From assembly GCA_023444445.1 (NCBI GenBank), contig JAEXMK010000233.1:1-21914 (forward strand): DNA of 21,914 nt, given 5' to 3'. This stretch comes from Pseudomonadota bacterium. GTDB taxonomy: Bacteria; Pseudomonadota; Alphaproteobacteria; Rhizobiales; Rhizobiaceae. The translations under genes and the position numbers were made by a program. The notes below the pieces were generated by a model. The model saw nothing but the letters and a program-made list of their open reading frames with translations, was not told the DNA's origin and searched no databases. Shown one piece after another: positions 15,701-21,914 of the stretch (its first letter is position 1; each line of letters starts with the position of its first letter).

Positions 15701-15714
15701 TACTTAATTAAGTA
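15701..15714. promoter_or_regulatory. 14-bp perfect palindrome before the GGDEF-EAL gene
   Basis: TACTTAATTAAGTA is its own reverse complement over 14 bp and ends 11 bp before the first ATG. Its location suggests an operator or part of an AT-rich promoter. A second near-palindrome, GTGCA-TT-TGCAC, lies at 15667-15678. The 300-bp divergent region 15423-15725 must hold promoters for both neighbours; apart from these dyads I see no firm -35/-10 pair and no gene. Confidence 0.35.
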
Positions 15715-15725
15715 TACGCAACACT

Positions 15726-17732
15726 ATGGGAAAGTGCATGAAGCACACATTGGGAGAGGTAAGTGGACAACAAGACTATCGGCGGCCGGATTCCCGGTTT
15801 TCTGATGAACTTCTTGCCCTTTACCAGCAGGAAGGTGAGCGCAGTCGCCGCGGTTCCATCCGGCGAGGCCTATGGACGGCCGTTTTCATCTATCTGCTAT
15901 TTGCCATATCCGACATCATCCTGATACCCGACGTCGCGTCTTATACCATTGTTGCGCGCTTCGTCGTCGCCCTGTCATCCTTGCTGACGCTAGAGATCCA
16001 GCTGCACAAGGGCGCCAGCACGGCGGCCCTTGATCTGACCTGCGCCACTGCACTTGTCATGGGCTATATCGGCTGGCTGCTGCCGTCGCTTCTGACCGAC
16101 AATCTCGAAAACATGTCCTATTACATGGTTTTCGGGGCGATCTTCATGATGGGCGCCAATCTGTTCTTCAGCTTCCGCTTCCATCTGTCGCTGGTGTCCT
16201 CCGGCATCATTCTGGTGACCTATTTTCTGGCGGCGACGCAGTTTCCAGAGGATATTTTCTACAAGTTCGCGTTCGGCACCTTCTACATTTCGTGCTTCGT
16301 CTTCACTTCCTATGTGAACTGGAACCTCAACCGGGAGCGTTACCACGTCTTCGTCAACGGGCTGGAGGCAAAGGCGCAGCAGAAGGCGGCGGATGAGCGT
16401 GGTCAGGCGTTACTGCGGCTTTCCAATACCGATTCCCTGACCGGTCTGCAGAACCGCCGCGCCATCGACCACCATCTGCGTCTGTTGTGGGACAATTGGG
16501 TCAGGAAGGAAGAAGGTTTCGCCGTTCTCCTGATCGATGTCGACTTCTTCAAGAAATACAACGACCGCTACGGCCACCAGGAAGGCGACAGATGCCTGAT
16601 AACGGTGGGCAATGCCTTGCAGGATGCAATCATCGACCACGGCGCCTCGATCGGCCGTTATGGCGGCGAAGAGTTCATCGTGCTGGTGCCGTTCACATCC
16701 AAGCAGCAGGTTGGCGAACTGGCAGAGACGATCCGCCATACCGTGGAAGAGCTTTCGCTTGCGCATGACCAGCGTCGCGATGGCACCTTCATCGTTACCG
16801 TCAGCATTGGCGCCTCCTTCACCCGTCCAAATCCGGACGGCAAGCTGGAGAAAATCATCAACGAAGCCGACCGTGCGCTTTATATCGCGAAGGCCAACGG
16901 CCGCAACTGCATGAAACTGTTCGACCCCGAAGACCCGCATTCCAGTGATGAGACCGAAAACATTGCCGCCCTGCTGAAGATCGCCATCGCGGAAAATCTC
17001 GTTTCCCTCGTCTATCAGCCGATCCTCAACATCTCCACCAATGAGACCGCGGGGGTAGAGGCGCTGATGCGGCTTCGCCTGCTGGACGGTAATCCGGTCT
17101 CGCCCGGTATTTTCATTCCGATAGCCGAACGCACCGGCGCCATCATGGAACTCGGCCTCTGGACCATCAAGACCGTCTGCAAGCAGCTCCTTGCCGATGA
17201 CAGGGTGGATGTCGTCAGCGTCAACGTCTCACCGATGCAATTGAAAAATCCCGGTTTTGCCACCTCGGTTGCGGCCATCCTCGTGGAGGCCGGCATTGCC
17301 GGCAACAGGCTCGCCTTCGAGATCACCGAAGGCGTCGACATGGAAATGCATTCGGACGTCCTGCGCTGCCTGAGCGACCTGAAGACTCTCGGCATCAATA
17401 TTTGGCTCGATGATTTCGGAACCGGTTTCGCCGGCCTTTCCTGGCTGCGCATGACGAATTTCGACACCGTTAAGATCGACCGCTCATTCCTGCAGGACAG
17501 CAATACACCGCGCGGCCGGGCGATGCTGCAGGACATGATCCGCCTCATCCGCAATCGCGGCCACAAGATTCTGATCGAAGGCGTGGAGACGGAAGAGCAG
17601 CTACGGCTCGTGCGCCAGATGGAGATCGACTACGCGCAGGGCTATTATCTTGGCCGTCCGGTCATCGCCGAAAGACTGGGATCGACGGCAACGCCCTATC
17701 CCCGCCCTAACATGCTGCTGCGCCCCGCCTGA
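15726..17732 (+). CDS. Membrane GGDEF-EAL protein (diguanylate cyclase/phosphodiesterase)
   Basis: A 668-residue inner-membrane c-di-GMP enzyme. About six TM segments lie between residues 48 and 197 (MASE-like sensor), then a short linker and a GGDEF domain (about 232-400) with DSLTGLQNRRAID, DVDFFKKYNDRYGHQEGD and intact RYGGEEF (313-317). No RxxD I-site precedes it (DHGA instead). The EAL domain (about 412-650) keeps every expected catalytic residue: EAL (445-447), SVNVS (N500), FEITE (E532), LDDFGTG (D562, D563), KID (K583), EGVE (E618) and QGY (Q638). Both activities could therefore be functional. ATG 15726 is given; ATG 15738 (MKHTLGEV) with GGGAAAG in front is at least as plausible. It is divergent from a PhcB-like methyltransferase and convergent with the dehydrogenase gene. 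Confidence 0.94.
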   Translation: MGKCMKHTLGEVSGQQDYRRPDSRFSDELLALYQQEGERSRRGSIRRGLWTAVFIYLLFAISDIILIPDVASYTIVARFVVALSSLLTLEIQLHKGASTAALDLTCATALVMGYIGWLLPSLLTDNLENMSYYMVFGAIFMMGANLFFSFRFHLSLVSSGIILVTYFLAATQFPEDIFYKFAFGTFYISCFVFTSYVNWNLNRERYHVFVNGLEAKAQQKAADERGQALLRLSNTDSLTGLQNRRAIDHHLRLLWDNWVRKEEGFAVLLIDVDFFKKYNDRYGHQEGDRCLITVGNALQDAIIDHGASIGRYGGEEFIVLVPFTSKQQVGELAETIRHTVEELSLAHDQRRDGTFIVTVSIGASFTRPNPDGKLEKIINEADRALYIAKANGRNCMKLFDPEDPHSSDETENIAALLKIAIAENLVSLVYQPILNISTNETAGVEALMRLRLLDGNPVSPGIFIPIAERTGAIMELGLWTIKTVCKQLLADDRVDVVSVNVSPMQLKNPGFATSVAAILVEAGIAGNRLAFEITEGVDMEMHSDVLRCLSDLKTLGINIWLDDFGTGFAGLSWLRMTNFDTVKIDRSFLQDSNTPRGRAMLQDMIRLIRNRGHKILIEGVETEEQLRLVRQMEIDYAQGYYLGRPVIAERLGSTATPYPRPNMLLRPA

Positions 17733-17740
17733 TTTTAGGA

Positions 17741-17762
17741 TGGCAGCCGCAGGCGGCTGTCA
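17741..17762. terminator. Hairpin between convergent GGDEF-EAL and dehydrogenase genes
   Basis: TGGCAGCCG (17741-17749) pairs with CGGCTGTCA (17754-17762) through a CAGG loop, 9 bp with one G-U. It fills most of the 43-bp convergent gap, the expected place for a shared terminator, but lacks a clear T-run on either strand. Confidence 0.5.
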
Positions 17763-17775
17763 CTCATAGGCCGCT

Positions 17776-18852
17776 TTAATGATAGGCGGGCGGCTCAACC
17801 GAGAATCTTGCTGCGAGCTCCGAAAAGGCCGCCCGTGTGACGGGATCGACAGGTGCGCCTTCCCTCTCCCGTTTTGCCGCGACGGCCCACTCCCGGTCAC
17901 CCGGCGCCATGACCTTGCAGTCTTCGCGGGCGGGTGATCCTCGGAGCACTTCGAGATACCTCTTCATGCCCTCGTCAAACACGTCGCGCTCCAGAAAGGC
18001 CTCCGGCTTCAGGGCCAGAACGAAGGCCCCGAGCCCGCGCGGTGTGGCAAAATCCGGCCCGCCCATGGGGGCGAGATCGAAACTGAGCTTCATGCCGGAG
18101 AGAACTGCGCTGAAAATCTCGACCACGCCTGCCAACGCCGCGCCCTTGAAACCAAACTCACCGCCAACCGGGGCGAGCATCTCGACGGCATTGGGATCAC
18201 GCGTGTCGACGCCGTCGCCATCGGAGGCGACACCTTGCGGCAGTTGCTGGCCGAGGCTCCGGTAAAGCAGAACGCGATTATAGGGTACGGCGCTGGTGGC
18301 CATATCCAGCAGCCAGGGCAAGTCATCCGCTGCCGGCACACCGACGGCAATGGGGTTGGTGCCGTGGAAGCGCATTGCCCCATCGTGCAGGCGCACGAAA
18401 CTGTCTGAATTGCAGAAGGCAAGTCCGATATAGCCCTGTCGCGCCGCTTCCAGTGCATAGGCGCCGGCCGGACCGAAATGCGAGGAGTTGCGGATCGCCA
18501 CCGCGCCAATGCCGAATTTTTCCGCCAGCGCCATGGCATTTTCCATGGCCGCATAGGTGGCGCGGGCGCCATGGGCATGGTCGGCGTCGATCGTTTCCAC
18601 GGCGCCGAAGCCGGAAACGCGGCTGATCTGCGGCCGCCGATTGAGGCGTCCACCTTCAAGACCGGTGACATAGTGGGCGAGCAGGCGCACCCCATGACTG
18701 TCCACCCCGAGCCTTGTGCCATGCATCATGGCGCGGGTCGCCGCATCGGCCGTTTCCTCATCCGTGCCGACGGCCAGAAAAACGGCGCGGCAGAACCGTT
18801 CCAACTCGTCCAGCCTCGCCAGAACAGTGGCCTTTTCGTTACCGTATACCAT
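17776..18852 (-). CDS. Ldh_2-family NAD(P)-dependent dehydrogenase (malate/L-lactate/ureidoglycolate type)
   Basis: A 358-residue oxidoreductase of the type II malate/L-lactate dehydrogenase superfamily (AllD, YiaK, ComC, DpkA), which interconverts 2-hydroxy acids and 2-oxo acids, or reduces cyclic imines, with NAD(P)(H) in the cytoplasm. Family marks are LGVDSHGVRLLAHYV (48-62), RNSSHFGPAGAYALEAARQG (121-140, active-site H125), NSDSFVRLHDG, HGTNPIAVGVP (163-173), LDMATSAVPYNRVLLY (182-197) and EFGFKGAALAGVVEI (232-246). Start ATG 18852 has AGGA 8 nt upstream. Ureidoglycolate dehydrogenase is one family activity, and a ureidoglycine aminohydrolase gene lies 3.5 kb away, but the specificity cannot be decided here. 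It is convergent with the GGDEF-EAL gene. Confidence 0.88.
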   Translation of the reverse strand: MVYGNEKATVLARLDELERFCRAVFLAVGTDEETADAATRAMMHGTRLGVDSHGVRLLAHYVTGLEGGRLNRRPQISRVSGFGAVETIDADHAHGARATYAAMENAMALAEKFGIGAVAIRNSSHFGPAGAYALEAARQGYIGLAFCNSDSFVRLHDGAMRFHGTNPIAVGVPAADDLPWLLDMATSAVPYNRVLLYRSLGQQLPQGVASDGDGVDTRDPNAVEMLAPVGGEFGFKGAALAGVVEIFSAVLSGMKLSFDLAPMGGPDFATPRGLGAFVLALKPEAFLERDVFDEGMKRYLEVLRGSPAREDCKVMAPGDREWAVAAKREREGAPVDPVTRAAFSELAARFSVEPPAYH

Positions 18853-18978
18853 GAGGGAATCCTACCCAATTCCAGAATCTTTGCCGCACAGGCTATTCAT
18901 GGGGCGGGTTTTTGCAATGGCATATCGCGGCCGAAACGCTGATAAGCGCAGAGGATACGACGTGCCTCAGATCCACAA

Positions 18979-18997
18979 TTCCGGGTTTGCCCCGGAA
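18979..18997. repeat. Short inverted repeat in the dehydrogenase-ftsK gap
   Basis: TTCCGGG (18979-18985) and CCCGGAA (18991-18997) pair around a TTTGC loop. No gene is supported in 18853-19129; this and the following hairpin are the visible structure. Confidence 0.4.
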
Positions 18998-19063
18998 ACC
19001 AGCGCGATCAGGTCCATGGTTCAGGAACCCGTGTCTGCCGTAGGCGACCTGGATGGAGCCGGA

Positions 19064-19087
19064 TCGAGCCCGGCATAGCGGGCTCGA
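19064..19087. terminator. GC-rich 9-bp hairpin downstream of ftsK
   Basis: TCGAGCCCG (19064-19072) and CGGGCTCGA (19079-19087) are perfect 9-bp arms around GCATAG, 43 bp after the ftsK stop. It is well placed to end ftsK transcription but has no U-run, so it may instead be an intergenic repeat element or an RNA-stabilising hairpin. Confidence 0.45.
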
Positions 19088-19129
19088 GAGAGCGGCACTG
19101 GAAATCTCCGCCGCAGAATCAGCGCTAAA

Positions 19130-21913
19130 TCAGTCGTCCGAACCCATCGTTTCGTAAGCACCGCGCTCACCGGCGATGATGGCGCGCTTGCCGACATGGT
19201 TTGCTGGACCGACAATACCTTCCTGCTCCATGCGCTCCACCAGCGAGGCGGCCCGGTTATAGCCCACAGACAGGCGGCGCTGGATATAGGAGGTCGAGCA
19301 CTTCTTGTCGCGCATCACCACCTTGACGGCCTTTTCATAGAGGTCGTCACTATCGTCGTCGCCCATCGACGTCTTGTCGAAAACAGCCGTATCCTCTTCC
19401 GCCTCTTCATCGGCCTCTTCGGCGTCTTCGGTGACGGTGCCGAGATATTCCGGACGGCCTTGCGTCTTGAGATGCGCCACGACCTTTTCCACTTCCTCAT
19501 CCGAAACGAACGGACCGTGGACACGGGCGATGCGGCCGCCGCCCATCATGTGCAGCATGTCGCCCTGGCCGAGCAGATGCTCCGCGCCCTGTTCGCCAAG
19601 GATGGTGCGGCTGTCTATTTTCGACGTTACCTGGAAGGAGATGCGGGTCGGGAAGTTCGCCTTGATCGTGCCGGTGATGACATCGACCGACGGGCGCTGC
19701 GTGGCCATGATGAGGTGGATGCCGGCGGCACGCGCCATCTGCGCCAGACGCTGGATCGCGCCTTCGATCTCCTTGCCCGCAACCATCATCAGGTCAGCCA
19801 TCTCGTCAACGATGACGACGATGTAAGGCATGGCCGTGAGGTCCATTTCCTCCTGCTCGTAAACAGCCTCGCCGGTGGCGCGGTCGAAGCCGGGCTGCAC
19901 GTTGCAGAACACCGTTTCGCCCTTGGCGCGGGCCGCCGCTGCCCTTGCGTTGTAACCGTCGATATTGCGCACACCGAGACGCGACATCTTGCGATAGCGG
20001 TCTTCCATTTCGCGCACGGCCCATTTCAGCGCCATGACCGCCTTTTTCGGATCGGTGACGACAGGCGTCAACAGATGCGGAATGCCGTCATAAACCGACA
20101 GTTCAAGCATCTTCGGGTCGACCATGATCAGGCGGCATTCTTCCGGCTTCAGACGGTAAAGCAGCGAGAGGATCATAGTGTTGATGGCAACCGACTTGCC
20201 GGAACCGGTGGTGCCGGCGACCAGAAGATGCGGCATCTTCGCCAGTTCGGCGATGACAGGCTCGCCACCGATGGTCTTGCCAAGGCAGAGTGCTAGCTTC
20301 TGCCGGGTTTCGGCATAATCGGCAGCTTCGATCAATTCACGCAGATAGACCGTTTCGCGGACAGGGTTCGGCAGTTCGATGCCGATGACATTGCGGCCGG
20401 GCACCACGGCGACACGGGCCGACAGCGCCGACATGGAGCGGGCGATATCATCGGACAGGCCGATGACGCGCGAGGATTTGACGCCGGGGGCAGGCTCGAA
20501 CTCGTATAACGTCACGACCGGGCCGGGACGAACATCAATGATCTCGCCCTTGATGCCGAAATCTTCCAGCACGCTTTCCAGAAGCCCGGCGCTCTGTTCC
20601 AGCGCTTCGGGCGTCATGGTCGTGGTCTGCTGGACGCGGGCTTCCTGCAGGAGATCGATGGAGGGATATTGATATTCTCCATCGGCAAAGACCGGCGCTT
20701 CGCGGAACATCGGCTGCGAAGCCTGAATGGGTGCGCGTGGCGTGAAGCGCGGCTCTGCCGCTACTCTGGCTGCCGGCTGGCTTTCAATCGGCTGGGCCTG
20801 CTCGACCGGCCGCTGCGGCTCGACGAAGACGGGTGCCTCCGCCATCGGCTGCGGCGTGATTTCCTTTTCTGCGACCGGCTTGGCGACTGGAACGACAGCC
20901 TGTCGTACGCCGATTTCCCGGTAAAGCCGGATCGCGGAACCGCCTGGCACGGTGACGACCGGCGGCTCGGCTGAAAGCACGACGGCGGCGGCCGGCGACG
21001 CGGCAACGGCAACGGCAACGGCAGGGACGGACGCCGTCAGCGCCGGGTTCGTCAAAGCCGGATTTGCCAGCGCCGGACTTGCGAAAGCCTGATCGGCAAA
21101 ATTGGCGCGCAGATAGGCGGGAGCGGCCTCGACCGCAGCCCCCGGCAGATCAAGCGTCATGACTTCCCAAAACAGTTCATCCGGCAGGTGCGCGGCAAAG
21201 GCGGGAACGGACGCAGCCGGGATGGCGGCCTGCGCCACAGCATTTGGCTGGACGGCAGGCAGCGGCTGAACGGCGGCACATACGCTTTGTACCGGCGCTT
21301 CCACCATGGGCGCGGTTGTCACGGCCTCCGCTGGTGCCTGTGCGGCCGCCGCGGCTTCTTCCGCCTGCTTGCGGGCAAGTTCGAGACGCAATTTATAGGT
21401 CAGCGCCCTGGCACCACGCGCATCGGGCGGCTGCGGCAAAAACGGCATGCGCGGCGGCGGCACGCGCTGCTCCGCCGGTTTTACGACCTTATGGGACAGG
21501 GCAGCATTATTCTCATGTGCGACGGCCCGCTGCGCCATCGCTTCCGGCTCCACCGTGTCAGGCGCGGCGACAGCAACGATTTCCTCTTCGAGACTATGGA
21601 GCTCTTCCGGAATATTCGGTGTCTCGACCGGCATGCGTCGGCTAAAGGCGCTTTCCGGCGTGCGGGTAAAGCGCACATTGGGGCCAAGCACGAAAGCATT
21701 CTGCCAGCCGGGCATTTCGGCTCGGCCTTCAATGGCGTCGGCTGCGCTGATATCGGCATTGGGCCGGGGAGCGGCACTTGCCTTCACCGCCGTCTGCTGC
21801 CCGGCAACCGCCTTGCCGCCGGCATGACGGGCGTTTTCGCTCCCCTCCCCTGCGTTATTGGACGAATTCTGGAATCTGGATCGGGAGAAGCTCATGGCAG
21901 CGTGCACACTCAT
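19130..21913 (-). CDS. ftsK: FtsK/SpoIIIE-type DNA translocase lacking a visible membrane domain
   Basis: A 927-residue hexameric dsDNA motor of the type that pumps chromosome ends at division. Residues 1-430 are a low-complexity Ala/Pro/Val/Glu/Gln-rich region with a short charged helix ([14 protein letters not shown], 175-188). The alpha domain starts near 432 ([21 protein letters not shown]). The RecA-like beta domain has Walker A GTTGSGKS (567-574), Walker [11 protein letters not shown] (699-708) and [20 protein letters not shown]. An acidic linker (829-858, [11 protein letters not shown]) precedes the winged-helix gamma domain (858-915, [24 protein letters not shown]) that reads KOPS-type polar sequences in homologues. 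Unlike standard FtsK, no block of four TM helices is seen. ATG 21913 is one base from the window edge, so an upstream start outside the window cannot be excluded. Confidence 0.92.
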   Translation of the reverse strand: MSVHAAMSFSRSRFQNSSNNAGEGSENARHAGGKAVAGQQTAVKASAAPRPNADISAADAIEGRAEMPGWQNAFVLGPNVRFTRTPESAFSRRMPVETPNIPEELHSLEEEIVAVAAPDTVEPEAMAQRAVAHENNAALSHKVVKPAEQRVPPPRMPFLPQPPDARGARALTYKLRLELARKQAEEAAAAAQAPAEAVTTAPMVEAPVQSVCAAVQPLPAVQPNAVAQAAIPAASVPAFAAHLPDELFWEVMTLDLPGAAVEAAPAYLRANFADQAFASPALANPALTNPALTASVPAVAVAVAASPAAAVVLSAEPPVVTVPGGSAIRLYREIGVRQAVVPVAKPVAEKEITPQPMAEAPVFVEPQRPVEQAQPIESQPAARVAAEPRFTPRAPIQASQPMFREAPVFADGEYQYPSIDLLQEARVQQTTTMTPEALEQSAGLLESVLEDFGIKGEIIDVRPGPVVTLYEFEPAPGVKSSRVIGLSDDIARSMSALSARVAVVPGRNVIGIELPNPVRETVYLRELIEAADYAETRQKLALCLGKTIGGEPVIAELAKMPHLLVAGTTGSGKSVAINTMILSLLYRLKPEECRLIMVDPKMLELSVYDGIPHLLTPVVTDPKKAVMALKWAVREMEDRYRKMSRLGVRNIDGYNARAAAARAKGETVFCNVQPGFDRATGEAVYEQEEMDLTAMPYIVVIVDEMADLMMVAGKEIEGAIQRLAQMARAAGIHLIMATQRPSVDVITGTIKANFPTRISFQVTSKIDSRTILGEQGAEHLLGQGDMLHMMGGGRIARVHGPFVSDEEVEKVVAHLKTQGRPEYLGTVTEDAEEADEEAEEDTAVFDKTSMGDDDSDDLYEKAVKVVMRDKKCSTSYIQRRLSVGYNRAASLVERMEQEGIVGPANHVGKRAIIAGERGAYETMGSDD
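21001..21023. repeat. Hexanucleotide tandem repeat in the ftsK linker
   Basis: CGGCAA is repeated 3.8 times without a mismatch. In the ftsK frame it encodes alternating Val-Ala in the N-terminal low-complexity region. Slippage of whole units would stay in frame and change linker length by two residues. Confidence 0.85.
21035..21079 (-). repeat. Three degenerate 15-bp repeats in the ftsK linker
   Basis: The minus strand reads [15 protein letters not shown] in succession (FtsK residues 279-293), three 15-bp units with silent and missense differences. It lies next to the hexanucleotide tract and shows that this linker grows by local duplication. Confidence 0.7.
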
Positions 21914-21914
21914 C

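Noticed and set aside
18716..19078. A 120-codon plus-strand frame running from the dehydrogenase start into the gap before ftsK
   Set aside because: No ribosome site, no family pattern, and half of it is antisense to the dehydrogenase.
1..21914. Mobile island or phage origin for the window
   Set aside because: No integrase, transposase, att-like repeats next to a tRNA, or shift in codon character was seen; the genes look like core or stable accessory chromosomal genes.

Overview
The window looks like chromosomal DNA of an alphaproteobacterium of the Rhizobiales, most likely Agrobacterium or a close Rhizobium relative. The grounds are high GC with strong third-position bias (long antisense open frames lie behind almost every gene), rhizobial-type protein sequences, a ribose-type sugar ABC operon, several c-di-GMP enzymes, and a group IV ornithine decarboxylase behind a long structured leader. 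There is no rRNA, tRNA, CRISPR array, transposase or phage gene. It reads as ordinary chromosome with several regulatory features worth attention.

Layout. (1) 1-1071, minus: ornithine/lysine decarboxylase cut by the window edge, preceded by about 430 nt of leader (1072-1500). (2) 1608-2501, plus: a LysR regulator, ending in a shared bidirectional terminator (2531-2558). (3) 2574-6256, minus: a sugar ABC importer operon of ATPase, permease and binding protein, opened by a 19-codon upstream ORF with a near-perfect Shine-Dalgarno. (4) 6384-11535, minus: an AcrAB-like RND efflux operon (adaptor, pump, then a TetR/AcrR repressor as last gene). A palindrome very like the E. coli AcrR box sits inside its promoter. 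No outer-membrane channel gene is present. (5) 11754-13259, minus: a soluble diguanylate cyclase with two duplicated PAS-like domains. (6) 13429-14253, minus: (S)-ureidoglycine aminohydrolase (AllE), followed by an unusual pair of interlocking inverted repeats. (7) 14376-15422, minus, and 15738/15726-17732, plus: a PhcB-like SAM methyltransferase divergent from a six-TM GGDEF-EAL protein. (8) 17776-18852, minus: a malate/L-lactate/ureidoglycolate dehydrogenase family enzyme. (9) 19130-21913, minus: an FtsK-type DNA translocase with no membrane domain in the visible part.

How the genes may work together. The efflux operon is a self-contained autoregulated unit: repressor, cognate-looking operator and pump. 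The ABC operon is a complete high-affinity importer for an unidentified sugar or polyol. AllE and the Ldh_2-family dehydrogenase could be consecutive ureide steps (ureidoglycine to ureidoglycolate to oxalurate), but they are separate transcription units, so this is only a hypothesis. The region 11.7-17.7 kb holds two c-di-GMP enzymes and a methyltransferase of the family that makes fatty-acid methyl ester signals, so it is the best candidate for an undescribed signalling module.
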